From NCBI RefSeq assembly GCF_000744705.1, contig NZ_JQML01000001.1:3110017-3174016 (forward strand): a stretch of 64,000 bases of DNA, given 5' to 3'. This document shows, piece by piece, positions 33,019-41,885 of the stretch; position 1 is the first letter of the stretch; each line of letters begins with the position of its first letter. The DNA is from Streptacidiphilus albus JL83 (GTDB taxonomy: Bacteria > Actinomycetota > Actinomycetes > Streptomycetales > Streptomycetaceae). Position numbers and translations under genes: made by a program. The notes below the pieces were generated by a model that worked only from the letters and a program-made list of their open reading frames with translations, did no database searches and had not been told where the DNA came from.

Positions 33019-33879
33019 GTGCCTGTGAACCGCAACCCCACTGTCCGCCAACGGCGTTTGGCCAGGACGCTGAGGGAGCTGAGGATCGGAGCCGGCCTGA
33101 CGCTCTTGCAAGTTGCCCAGCACCTCGAATGCGCCGAGAGCAAAATCAGTCGCATCGAGACCGCCCTGTCGGGCGTCCGGCCGATCGACCTGCGGATGAT
33201 GCTGGACTTGTACGGTGCGACGAACGCGGAGCTGCGACGCGAACTTGAGGAGCTGTCGCGCAATGCCCGCCTTCGCGGATGGTGGGATCGCTACTCTGAC
33301 GTTCTCTCACCTCGATACGCGCAGTTCATCTCCTTGGAGGCCGACGCCTCCCAGGTGCGCAGCATGCAGACGCTTCTAATCCCCGGACTGCTGCAGACCG
33401 AGGAATACACGCGGGCCGTTCTGAGAATTCAGGTGGACGGTGCAACCCCGGCTCAGATCGAGACGCATACCCAGGTTCGGCAGGAGCGACGCTCGGTACT
33501 CACGCGGGAGCCACCCCTGGAGATGCGCGTGGTCCTCTCCGAGAGGGCTCTCCGTCATGGTGTGGGCGGTCCGGACGTCATGCGCCCGCAGTTGGAGTAC
33601 CTGGCCGCAGCGGCAGGGAATCCGAACATAGAGATCCGGGTTCTGCCCGACGCATCGGATATCCATGCCGCCCTGCTGAACCCCGTCACCATTCTCAGCT
33701 TCCCTGATTCGTCGGAAACTGACGTAGTGTATGCCGATCACCTGCTCGGGACCATCTATTTCGAGGAACCCACCGAGATCGACATGTACACCAGCCTCTT
33801 CCGCCGCGCAACGGAAGAGTCGTTGCCGCCGGACAAGTCAATCGCTCTCATTGAGCGCGCCTCAAAGGAAATGGGCTAG
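33019..33879 (+). CDS. WhiJ-type XRE regulator with DUF5753
   Basis: 286 residues from a GTG at 33019, with GTAGGAGG 8 bases upstream. The HTH_31/XRE domain (about 10-70) reads RRLARTLRELRIGAG and LLQVAQHLECAESKISRIE. Then RGWWDRYSDVLSPRY and the DUF5753 hallmark LIPGLLQTEEYTRAV (about residue 117-131) follow. This is the WhiJ family, which in Streptomyces works with small DUF397 or BldB-like partners and influences development. The DUF397 gene follows 2 bp later, so the pair is expressed together. The family is highly paralogous and often lies beside horizontally acquired genes. The binding site is unknown. Confidence 0.92.
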   Translation: MPVNRNPTVRQRRLARTLRELRIGAGLTLLQVAQHLECAESKISRIETALSGVRPIDLRMMLDLYGATNAELRRELEELSRNARLRGWWDRYSDVLSPRYAQFISLEADASQVRSMQTLLIPGLLQTEEYTRAVLRIQVDGATPAQIETHTQVRQERRSVLTREPPLEMRVVLSERALRHGVGGPDVMRPQLEYLAAAAGNPNIEIRVLPDASDIHAALLNPVTILSFPDSSETDVVYADHLLGTIYFEEPTEIDMYTSLFRRATEESLPPDKSIALIERASKEMG

Positions 33880-33881
33880 TC

Positions 33882-34106
33882 ATGGCAAGCAACTTCCTCG
33901 AATCAGCGCCTGCTGCCGACGTTCAGTGGCGGAAGTCCTCCTTCTCTGGAGCGCAGAACGACTGCGTGGAGATTTCCGAGAGCCTGCCGGGTGTTGTACC
34001 TGTCCGTGACAGCAAAGACCCGGAAGGTCCTGTTCTCACCTTCGATGCGACTGCCTTCGCTTCGTTCATCCATGCGGTCAAGTCCGGCCACTTCAGGACC
34101 GTCTGA
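33882..34106 (+). CDS. DUF397 small partner protein
   Basis: 74 residues from the ATG at 33882, immediately after the regulator. The hallmark VQWRKSSFSGAQNDCVEI (about residues 14-31) and VPVRDSKDPEGPVLTFDATAF confirm DUF397. Such proteins are partners of WhiJ/AbaA-type regulators and are thought to affect their activity (established for a few loci). It is cytoplasmic and co-transcribed with the regulator. Confidence 0.93.
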   Translation: MASNFLESAPAADVQWRKSSFSGAQNDCVEISESLPGVVPVRDSKDPEGPVLTFDATAFASFIHAVKSGHFRTV

Positions 34107-34358
34107 CCCAAGGGCCACCAGCTGACAAAGGGCAGTCTCCTACTGCGAGTTGCGCCAGGGGACCGTCTTCGCCTCGGGCTGTCGCGGCAGGCCCGGCGGC
34201 GCCGAGTACATCGGCAGACTCAAGCGCTGACCTGCACTCCCAAGAACTGACCTCGCTGCCTACTCCGACCGCGTAGCGTGCTTGAGCGAGGGCCGCAACA
34301 TTGCGTCGCCGTCCGAACGTGTCCGGCACCATCGACCACGGAAGAAGCGCCGCTGACC

Positions 34359-35372
34359 ATGGGCATGCCTCACGGGTGCACAACGAACAGCAGGTTCACA
34401 TCCATCGAAATCTGCGCCGGTGTTGGCGGCTCCGCGCTCGGGCTGGAGCGGGCCGGTTTCGATCCGGTCCTGCTGATCGAGAACCGTCCGGTTGCCTGCG
34501 AAAGCCTGCGCGCGAATCGACCTGATTGGCGAGTGCTGGAGCAGGATCTGATCGACTTCGTACCCGAAGAGCATCCGCAGTGCTACGACGTGGACCTGCT
34601 CTCGGCCGGACTTCCCCGAGTGAAGGCCGACGCTGCGGTCGGCAGGTCCCGGGACGACGAACCTGAGTTGTCGCTGCTCAAGGCAACCGCCTTCCTCATG
34701 CACGCCGTCCAACCAAAGGCCCTGCTCATCGAAAACGTCCCCGGCCTGGTGACCAGGGACGCCTATGCGCCGATCCGAACGTTCCTGGAGGAGGAACTTC
34801 ACCACCTCGGCTACCGTGCGCGCTCCCTCGTGCTGGAGTCCGCCGACTTCGGCTTGCCACAGAAACGCCAGCTCGGCATCATTATCGCCTTCAGGGGAGA
34901 CCTGCTCGACTCCTTCGAGGAGCCGATCCATCTACCGGGGCCGCCCCTCACAGTCGGCCAGGTCCTCGGCCCCTCCATGGCAGCGGACGGTTGGCCCGAA
35001 GCGGCAGAGTGGGCCGCACAGGCCAACCGCCCGGCTCCGACGATCGTGGGTGGCTCCTGGGAGCGTGGTGGTCCCGACCTCGGTCCAACCGGCGCGAAAC
35101 GATCATGGGCAGGCATGGGCGTCGATGGTGGAACCGTTGCCGATCAGATTCCAGGTCCAGGATTCCAATGGCGACCGGAGGAGGGACGTGCGGGCATGAT
35201 GGCGCTCACCGTTGAGCAGGTCGCGCTGCTCCAGGGGTTCCCACCGGACTGGCATGTGGCCGGCCGCAAGACAGCCCGCTACCGGCAGGTCGGCAACGCG
35301 ATGCCCCCACCGGTCGCGGAGCAGCTCGGGCACTCGATCGCCGCAGCCCTGACAGCCGAGCGGTCGTTCTGA
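34359..35372 (+). CDS. C5-cytosine methyltransferase homologue lacking the catalytic PC motif
   Basis: 337 residues from the ATG at 34359; an ATG two codons later and a GTG at 34278 are alternatives. Motif I (SIEICAGVGGSALGLE, residues 15-30), motif II (LIENRPVA), motif VI (IENVPGL, 124-130), a motif VIII-like region (DFGLPQKRQ) and motif X (RYRQVGNAMPPPV) are present. At motif IV, where an active enzyme has PCQ, it reads LLSAGLPRVKADA (80-92): the catalytic cysteine is replaced by Arg87. It should therefore bind SAM and perhaps DNA but not methylate, unless in a complex. The active relative is 132 bp downstream, so a heterodimer or a regulator of the active enzyme is plausible (inference). 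Confidence 0.85.
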   Translation: MGMPHGCTTNSRFTSIEICAGVGGSALGLERAGFDPVLLIENRPVACESLRANRPDWRVLEQDLIDFVPEEHPQCYDVDLLSAGLPRVKADAAVGRSRDDEPELSLLKATAFLMHAVQPKALLIENVPGLVTRDAYAPIRTFLEEELHHLGYRARSLVLESADFGLPQKRQLGIIIAFRGDLLDSFEEPIHLPGPPLTVGQVLGPSMAADGWPEAAEWAAQANRPAPTIVGGSWERGGPDLGPTGAKRSWAGMGVDGGTVADQIPGPGFQWRPEEGRAGMMALTVEQVALLQGFPPDWHVAGRKTARYRQVGNAMPPPVAEQLGHSIAAALTAERSF

Positions 35373-35504
35373 CTGCCCTTGTTGCGAGTGCGTCCAAAAC
35401 GAGGCCCACGGCCGGCTAGCATGGGGACCGTTCAGCCCTGTGTGATCCCGGGTGAACCACGACACCGATGAGTTGTTCATCGTCCCGCCCCGCAAGGATT
35501 GTAC

Positions 35505-36662
35505 GTGTCCAAGACCTTCAAGATCGTCGACCTGTTCGCCGGACCCGGCGGACTCGACCTCGCTGCCCAGAATTTGGGAGTTACGGTCGACCGGGGAATC
35601 GAATTCGACCCTGGCGCCTGTGCGACGCGCAAGGCCGCCGGGCTGGGCACCACGCCGGGCGACGTACGCAATTTCGGACCGGCTGACTATCCGAACGCGA
35701 ATGTACTGACCGGCGGACCTCCCTGCCAGACTTTCTCGGTCGCAGGCAAGGGTGAGGGCCGGACCGCATTGGCCGAGGTGGAGAATTTCGCCGACCAGTA
35801 TTTTAAATGCTTCGAAACCAGGGACATCGAGGGATTCAAGAGGATCCACGACGATCTCAAGCAACTCAGCGATGACCGTACCGGCCTGGTCCTGGAGCCC
35901 TTGCGATGGGCACTCGAAGCCCTCATGGGCCAGAATCCGTATCAGGCGATCATCCTGGAGCAGGTTCCCACGGTTCTGCCGGTCTGGAAAAAGTTCGCAA
36001 ATATCCTTGAGGCCACGAACAGCTATGCGGTAGCTGAGCCGGCAGTGCTGCACACGGAACAGTTCGGCGTGCCTCAGACCCGTCGAAGGGCGATCATGAT
36101 TGCCCGTTTCACCGGACCCGATGCGATGTTGCACGGAGTCCCCAAGCAGCCCGGACCGACCCACCAGTCCTACCGCAAGAACGTCCCCCGACATGTACAG
36201 GGCGCCAACATCCCGGGCTGGGTGACAATGGCCGACGTCTTGAAGCGCCACACCCCGTACGAGGTGAAGTCGAACTACGGCACCGGTGGTGACCCGGAAG
36301 CGCGGGGCCGACGCCGTCACGACAATCCGTCGGCCACCGTGACCGGAAAGGCGTCGCGCAACAGGCTGGAGTGGGGAGGGCAGGAAATCGGCGAGTTCTC
36401 CCTCAGGGAATTGGGCGAACTACAGACGTTCCCCGCTGACTACCCATGGCGTTTCATCGACCGGGACGGCACAGAAAGAGATGCCGTGGACGGGAACGGA
36501 AAAGAGCTGCCCGGCGTCCGCAGTGTCATTTCTCAGCAGATCGGGAATGCCGTTCCCCCCCGTTTTGGCATGCATGTGCTGGCCGCCGCACTGGACCTTC
36601 GATCCGACCTGCTGGACGACACAACGAAGCCGCTGACCTGGAAGCGTCCGCACACCGTATAG
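35505..36662 (+). CDS. Active-type C5-cytosine DNA methyltransferase (drmMII-like)
   Basis: 385 residues from a GTG at 35505, chosen since AAGGA lies 6 bases upstream; a TTG at 35499 is the alternative. Motif I is IVDLFAGPGGLDLA (7-20), motif IV is GGPPCQTFSVAGKG (70-83; Cys74 nucleophile), motif VI reads ILEQVPTV with Gln in place of Asn, motif VIII is QTRRRAIMI, and motif X is SQQIGNAVPPRFG. It methylates cytosine within a specific DNA sequence, which cannot be told. In DISARM class 2 a 5mC methyltransferase (DrmMII) protects self DNA, and here it lies convergent with the DrmB gene. It could alternatively belong to a plain R-M system with Vsr. Confidence 0.92.
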   Translation: MSKTFKIVDLFAGPGGLDLAAQNLGVTVDRGIEFDPGACATRKAAGLGTTPGDVRNFGPADYPNANVLTGGPPCQTFSVAGKGEGRTALAEVENFADQYFKCFETRDIEGFKRIHDDLKQLSDDRTGLVLEPLRWALEALMGQNPYQAIILEQVPTVLPVWKKFANILEATNSYAVAEPAVLHTEQFGVPQTRRRAIMIARFTGPDAMLHGVPKQPGPTHQSYRKNVPRHVQGANIPGWVTMADVLKRHTPYEVKSNYGTGGDPEARGRRRHDNPSATVTGKASRNRLEWGGQEIGEFSLRELGELQTFPADYPWRFIDRDGTERDAVDGNGKELPGVRSVISQQIGNAVPPRFGMHVLAAALDLRSDLLDDTTKPLTWKRPHTV

Positions 36663-36708
36663 TGCCGATCCGATCGACAGCGTGACTCGCCGGCTCGGCA
36701 GTAAATAC

Positions 36709-36744
36709 TCCACTCGGCCTGCCCAAAAGGTCAGGCCGAGTGGA
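36709..36744. terminator. Bidirectional terminator between methyltransferase and drmB-like genes
   Basis: The arms TCCACTCGGCCTG (36709-36721) and CAGGCCGAGTGGA (36732-36744) are perfect 13-bp complements with a 10-nt loop, located between convergent stops (36662 and 36772). Confidence 0.8.
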
Positions 36745-36771
36745 CCCCCGTACGACCCAACGGACCGCAGG

Positions 36772-38640
36772 TCACCAGGGGCCGAAGAACCCAGGCACCG
36801 AACCGTCCTGGGTGCCCACCAGGGCAGCTCGGTCAAGGATGGTGTTGTTGACCTCGCAGCTGGTTTCCGGGAGCAGAACGCAGGCGTGGCAGGCCGCGAG
36901 GTTGAGGCTGTCGGTACCGGCGGCCTCCGCCTCCATACACAGTGGGTCGTTGGAGCACCACCGCGCCCGATCGAGTGCGGAGCGGAGGGTCTGGCGCAGG
37001 CGGCCCGGTTCACCCTGGGCGACAATGCCACCGAGGCTGCCGGCCGAGTCGCTGGTCGCGGTGTAGATCAGAATGCCCGCCATATCGGGCCCGACATACA
37101 GCCGCTCGCGCAGAGATGCGGCTGGGTAGCCACCGTCCAGGCTCCATTCATTGATCAGAATGTGGGCCAACGTGTGCACCGCGAGGAAGCGGGGCGAGGC
37201 TGGGGACTCCGGGATCGGCTTGGCTGCGTCGACCGCGCGACTACGCAGCAGACCGTCGTGATTGGTCCGGATACGCTCCGCTCTGTCGAATGCAGCCTGG
37301 TAGCCGACCTGTTGCTCCCAGTCCTGTAGGCGCTGCGGGTCCAGAGTGACGAAGACTCCTTCACCGCTGACCTCGATCGCGGGAAGCCATCCCAAGGGTT
37401 CCCGGGACAACTTCGCGCGACGCCGTGGCTCGTCGGCCGCGCTCGGCTCCTCAACGCGGGTGAAGCTCTGCAGCGCCCTGACCTCGCGAAGGCGTTTCAC
37501 CAGCATGACGCGCTCGACGCCCAGGTCCAGAAGAGCCTCGGCCCCGCCTCGGGGCGGTTCACAGACGAAGTCCTGGCGTTGAGCGCTGCCCTCTTCGGGG
37601 TGGTGAGTGTTGAGGCTGCGGAACTCCTCCTGGTAGATCTTCTCTCGGGGGGAGCCTGTGACAGGGGACTCGTCGGCCGGTCCGTCCTTGGCCGCATTCA
37701 ACCGCTCCACCAACTCGATGACCGCTTCGGCGGTGTACTCAGGATGATGGGTGAAGAACTTCTCATAGCGGAGGATGACTTGGATGTCCGCCGGTGATTC
37801 ATCCCTTATCCGGTCGTAGTAGGGAGCGACAGCCTTGTAGAGGCCCTCACTCCACGGCGGGATTGACAAGGCGGAGTGCACAACCGGATTCCACGCGCTG
37901 GAGGAACCTCGCTGCAGGGTACGCGGAACGGCGTCGCAGAACTCGTTGGGAGCGTCCCTCAGCCAAGGACTCCGCCCGGTGCAGCGGATACCCAGATCCT
38001 TGAGCGCACGGCTTCGGAAGGCTCCCTCCAGCGAGACCTTCTTGACTCCACAGGTACAGCCGATCAGCACCGAACGGAGCGAGGCTGTCGAACCCTCGGC
38101 GTGAAGGGTCAGATTCCCACCGCACGAGCCTCCCGAAGCGGCGTCGCCCCGCTGATAGTCGGCAGAGCGGTGCAGCCATTTCCAGTAGGGGAAGTCGTCG
38201 ATGTGTCCGTACGGGCAAGCGACGACGAAGCGGGAGGGAACCAAATCCAGCTGACACTTGCCGCATTCTGCCTTGCCCATAGGCGAGTTGAAGCTGCGAA
38301 AACGCTGCAGATCGCCACAGTTCGGGCAGGAGTACCAGACCGGGAATCGTGCAGCTCTGACACCGTCCCTGGCTCTCTCGGGCTCAGGAGCCGGCGGAAG
38401 TCGGAAATGGTTCACACCGAGAGGTCGGGAGAGCCGAGGCTCCCAGATCGGGTGAGCCTCTGCAATGTCCCAGGAGTCCAAACCGGTCAAGATGAAGGAC
38501 TCGTTGTCCACTGCGATCATCGCGCCGACGCCGTACGTCGTGATCAGCTGGGAGCGTCGGATCTCCCCCAGCTTTCGCGCGCGGCGAACAGCGGGTCCAC
38601 TGGCGACGCGGCTTCGGGAGCGGGGCGGCATGGGGCTCAT
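36772..38640 (-). CDS. drmB: DISARM DrmB-like protein (DUF1998)
   Basis: 622 residues from the ATG at 38640, 2 bp after the drmA stop. A zinc ribbon is seen early (YSCPNCGDLQRF and later ECGKCQLDL), followed by CPYGHIDDFPYWKW. The C terminus is the DUF1998 core, with HTLAHILINEWSLDGGYPAA, AGILIYTATSDSAGSLGG, ARWCSNDPLC and LNLAACHACVLLPETSC, all features of DrmB. DrmB forms a complex with the DrmA helicase that senses DNA and is needed for DISARM restriction of phage (established for class 1/2 systems). The gene is last in the four-gene minus-strand operon. drmC (phospholipase D nuclease) is absent on both sides. Confidence 0.9.
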   Translation of the reverse strand: MSPMPPRSRSRVASGPAVRRARKLGEIRRSQLITTYGVGAMIAVDNESFILTGLDSWDIAEAHPIWEPRLSRPLGVNHFRLPPAPEPERARDGVRAARFPVWYSCPNCGDLQRFRSFNSPMGKAECGKCQLDLVPSRFVVACPYGHIDDFPYWKWLHRSADYQRGDAASGGSCGGNLTLHAEGSTASLRSVLIGCTCGVKKVSLEGAFRSRALKDLGIRCTGRSPWLRDAPNEFCDAVPRTLQRGSSSAWNPVVHSALSIPPWSEGLYKAVAPYYDRIRDESPADIQVILRYEKFFTHHPEYTAEAVIELVERLNAAKDGPADESPVTGSPREKIYQEEFRSLNTHHPEEGSAQRQDFVCEPPRGGAEALLDLGVERVMLVKRLREVRALQSFTRVEEPSAADEPRRRAKLSREPLGWLPAIEVSGEGVFVTLDPQRLQDWEQQVGYQAAFDRAERIRTNHDGLLRSRAVDAAKPIPESPASPRFLAVHTLAHILINEWSLDGGYPAASLRERLYVGPDMAGILIYTATSDSAGSLGGIVAQGEPGRLRQTLRSALDRARWCSNDPLCMEAEAAGTDSLNLAACHACVLLPETSCEVNNTILDRAALVGTQDGSVPGFFGPW

Positions 38641-38642
38641 GA

Positions 38643-41600
38643 TCAGTGCTCCAGAAAGAATGAGGATGAGGCATCGACGTCGCGCAGGCTCCACAGCGTG
38701 GCCCAGCCGGAGTTGGCGTCGGGCTCGGCCGTGAAATTTCTGAGCAATGCTGGAGACCGGCGGCCCGGCGGGCGCTCGTAGACAAGGTTCGGGTTGTCCG
38801 CTGCAGCCGACTTCCACCACCCGGTGAACTCGTCGAAGGCTCGTTCTGTCGCGTCATATTCGGCTTCGTCGACCGCTCGCACCCGGTCGAGCACGGCCCC
38901 CCTCACCAACCGGCCGTTGAGATCGGCCCAGAAGTCCTCAACGCGCGCAGCTGCCTCGTTGGGCCGTGCCTGGGGAATCAGGATCCGGGCGAGGGCAACA
39001 ATCACAGCATGCAATCCGCGGTCACGGGCGCGGGAGGAAAAGGGGGTGACGCTCGTCGACTCCACCTCTCGGTAAAGCGCGGAGTGGAAGTGCTGGAAGC
39101 TCTCGTAGTGCGAACGATCACGTGAGCGCGTCGAGTTCAGCATGACCGCGACCAGGCCGGGGTGACGGCGACCGACACGGCTGGTCGCCTGGATGTATTC
39201 GGCAGTGGTCTGCGGCTGACCCATGACCGCCATCAGCCCAAGACGATCAACGTCAACGCCGACCGAGATCATGTTGGTGGCGAGCAAGACGTCGAGCACG
39301 TCCTTGCTCGGCAGCGCGAGTTCGACCTCCTTGAGCCGCTTTGGGATCTCGCTGGCGCCGGCGCGGCTGCTCAGTTCGGAAAGCAGCTCGACCGCTCGAG
39401 ATTGTGCCTTGTCGCCTCCGTCGCGTACGGCAAGGTACGTCAGGCGGTCTTGGACGTCGTCAAGGACCTGCAGTTCCGCTGCCGACAGCAGGCGGAGACT
39501 GTTGAAGTAGCCGACGAGGGTCCAGTAGGCGTCCTTGACCCCAGGGACATCGTCTTCGATGAACGCTTGATGCAGTAGGGCCGCGTAGGTCCTAATGAGC
39601 AGGGTGGCCTGGCTGGTACTAGAGGTGAACAACCCGATATAGCGTCGGGCCGCCTTTCGGTCGCGTGAGGTCTCGACGGCGAACCAGGAGTCACGGGAAT
39701 CCAGACCGCTGGGCGGGAACTGACTGACCGTCCGGGCGAACAGATGCTTGCCCTGTTCGTCGGCGCGACGGATGGTGGCGGTCGAGGCAATCACCTTGGG
39801 GCGGTCGGCCAGCATGTCCACCGCTGTCTCGTAGAGCCCCGTGAGCGTACCGAGGGGGCCGGAGATCAGGTGGAGTTCGTCCTGGACGACGAGTTCGGGC
39901 GGCCTGACGCCGTCCTCCTTGTCACGGTTGAAGAGCGCGGCAGTATCCTCGCGCCACGGCATGGAAGCGAACTTGTCCACGGTCGCGATGATCAGCGTCG
40001 GGCGAGCCCGGTAGACCGCCTCGTCGATCAGATGAACAGGGAGGCCGTGTCGGAAGTCGCAGTCCGCTGCCGGGCAACGGATCACCATTCGCTGTTCGGC
40101 CGCGATGACCTCGTAGTCGGAGGCGTCCAGTGCGGTGCCGCACCATGAGCATGCCTGCAACTGCACGGGGTTCTCGGTCTGCAACGGCCGCCCGGGGTTG
40201 GAGCGCAGTTCCTGGAGCTTCTCCGCAGCCGCTGCCAGAGTGTTGGGAGTCGCAGACCTCCCGACCCACATGCCGATCGAGATCTCCTCGGTCCCCAAGG
40301 TACGAGGATCGGCTGTCCGCCGACGTTCCATCGCACAGATGAGTGCCGCCGCACGTTCGAACTGCTGCAGCGTCAACAGCCGCAAGGTATAGCGCATCAG
40401 GACCGTGACGCCGCCGCCCTGGGCACCATCGCGCAGCCGGCGCAGAAATGTGGTGAACGCGATCAATCCGAGGTAGGCCTCGGTCTTGCCTCCACCGGTC
40501 GGGAACCACAACAGGTCGGCTACGCCGCGGTCCTCATGATTCGGGTCAATGATGCCCTGCAGGCACAGCAGGATGAACGAGACCTGGAACGGCCGCCACC
40601 TGCCCTCCTGGGGCTTGATCGGGCCCTGCTTGCCCCCCTTGATCCAGGATGTACGGGCGCGCTGGTCCGCCATCGCCAGATTGGCAAGTTGGAACGCGCG
40701 CATGACCTCAGGTTGGCCTTGATCCCCAAGTAGGTCCACACCCTTGTGCATACGTTCGAGGGCTTGGCGACAGAGCTCGATCTGCCTTTTGGCCGTGGCC
40801 CCGTGTTCGCCGGCACTGAGCAGTTCGGCCTCGGCGGCTTGTGCCGCGATCCACGCCTCGTATCCGCTGAGCAGCGTACGCAGAGCGGTGATCACGTCGG
40901 ACGCCGGCGCAGTGCCCAATCCGTGCATGGTCAAGGCACTGTCGTCGATGGTCGGGTTCGAGTCGGTGAGCAACACCTCATGCGCGGGGACGAACTCGGT
41001 GCGCACAGCGGCCACGGCGGATCGGGCAGATGGGGCGCCGATCGCCGGAGGTGTCCAGTCCCACTGGGCCGCGCAGCCATGGCCGGTCGCGAAGCTGGGC
41101 GCATGGCGATGCAGCAGCCGACTCAGAGCCTGCTCGGGGTCGACCGCTCCCTGGACCGAGAGTCGCTCCACGAACGGAACGCTGCCCTCCTTAGCCCCAG
41201 TAACGATCAGCACCGGCTGGTAGAAACAGTGGGCGTCACGCAGGTCGTACTTGCCGACGAGCAGACTGTTGACCAAGGTGGCAGTCACCGTGACAGTGCC
41301 GCGGGGCCCGGTTGCCGGGCGGACGAGCACGCGCAGTTCCAGCCCCGGGTGCAGCTCCACGCCGGGATGGGCGGCCGGTGAGGTCACGTCGAGGGTGACT
41401 GGCTCGAGCTGCAGCGTGATGCGGCGCCAACGCTCCCGCTGCTCCTCGGTACTGCGAGCCTCGGTCCGGATGGCCGGAACGGGGTTGCCGTCATCGTCCT
41501 CCGGCACGTAAACGGCCGTCTCCACCGTCAAGGTGATCGCCGACGACGCTGACGGATCGACGGCGAAGGTCAGGCCCATGGACGAGGGGCGACGAGTATT

Positions 41601-41885
41601 GGCCAGCGCGACTCCGAGGTCCGGCTGCGACTCCTCGTGATCACCGCGCGCAGGGTACGCAGCCTCGTCCTGGCCGTCCTGATCACGTACGGCATCCGCT
41701 GCTTCAACCGCCGCTTCCTCGTCCCTGGCCTGAGGAAACAGAACGCCGACCGGGTAGACGGTGATCGGGGCGTCGTCCTTGAGGATCTCGCTCTCGCCAC
41801 CGACCGGCCCAAGGAGGTCCAGGCGCAGAGCATCAATGATGGAATCGCGCAGTTCGTAGTGGGCTTTGTAGTCCGGAACGCTCAC
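38643..41885 (-). CDS. drmA: DISARM DrmA-like helicase
   Basis: 1080 residues, start overlapping the previous gene by 4 bp. The N-terminal ~450 residues are a long domain with ELRDSIIDALRLDLLGPVGG and YPVGVLFPQ, as in DrmA. The SF2 helicase begins with Walker A LWFPTGGGKTEAYLG, the DExH-like Walker B is LVVQDELHLISGPLG, and the second RecA domain carries LATNMISVGVDVDRLGLMAV and YIQATSRVGRRHPG (motif VI). DrmA is the DNA translocase of DISARM and pairs with DrmB; both are adjacent here and coupled. Its natural partners DrmC and DrmE are not present, while UvrD-like and GHKL-helicase genes take their place, so the assembly may act in a different way. Confidence 0.92.
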   Translation of the reverse strand: MSVPDYKAHYELRDSIIDALRLDLLGPVGGESEILKDDAPITVYPVGVLFPQARDEEAAVEAADAVRDQDGQDEAAYPARGDHEESQPDLGVALANTRRPSSMGLTFAVDPSASSAITLTVETAVYVPEDDDGNPVPAIRTEARSTEEQRERWRRITLQLEPVTLDVTSPAAHPGVELHPGLELRVLVRPATGPRGTVTVTATLVNSLLVGKYDLRDAHCFYQPVLIVTGAKEGSVPFVERLSVQGAVDPEQALSRLLHRHAPSFATGHGCAAQWDWTPPAIGAPSARSAVAAVRTEFVPAHEVLLTDSNPTIDDSALTMHGLGTAPASDVITALRTLLSGYEAWIAAQAAEAELLSAGEHGATAKRQIELCRQALERMHKGVDLLGDQGQPEVMRAFQLANLAMADQRARTSWIKGGKQGPIKPQEGRWRPFQVSFILLCLQGIIDPNHEDRGVADLLWFPTGGGKTEAYLGLIAFTTFLRRLRDGAQGGGVTVLMRYTLRLLTLQQFERAAALICAMERRRTADPRTLGTEEISIGMWVGRSATPNTLAAAAEKLQELRSNPGRPLQTENPVQLQACSWCGTALDASDYEVIAAEQRMVIRCPAADCDFRHGLPVHLIDEAVYRARPTLIIATVDKFASMPWREDTAALFNRDKEDGVRPPELVVQDELHLISGPLGTLTGLYETAVDMLADRPKVIASTATIRRADEQGKHLFARTVSQFPPSGLDSRDSWFAVETSRDRKAARRYIGLFTSSTSQATLLIRTYAALLHQAFIEDDVPGVKDAYWTLVGYFNSLRLLSAAELQVLDDVQDRLTYLAVRDGGDKAQSRAVELLSELSSRAGASEIPKRLKEVELALPSKDVLDVLLATNMISVGVDVDRLGLMAVMGQPQTTAEYIQATSRVGRRHPGLVAVMLNSTRSRDRSHYESFQHFHSALYREVESTSVTPFSSRARDRGLHAVIVALARILIPQARPNEAAARVEDFWADLNGRLVRGAVLDRVRAVDEAEYDATERAFDEFTGWWKSAAADNPNLVYERPPGRRSPALLRNFTAEPDANSGWATLWSLRDVDASSSFFLEH

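Noticed and set aside
36772-41885. A canonical DISARM operon with drmC or drmE
   Set aside because: No phospholipase-D HxKxxxxD motif protein and no drmE- or drmMI-like gene could be found on either side, so only a DISARM-like label is used.
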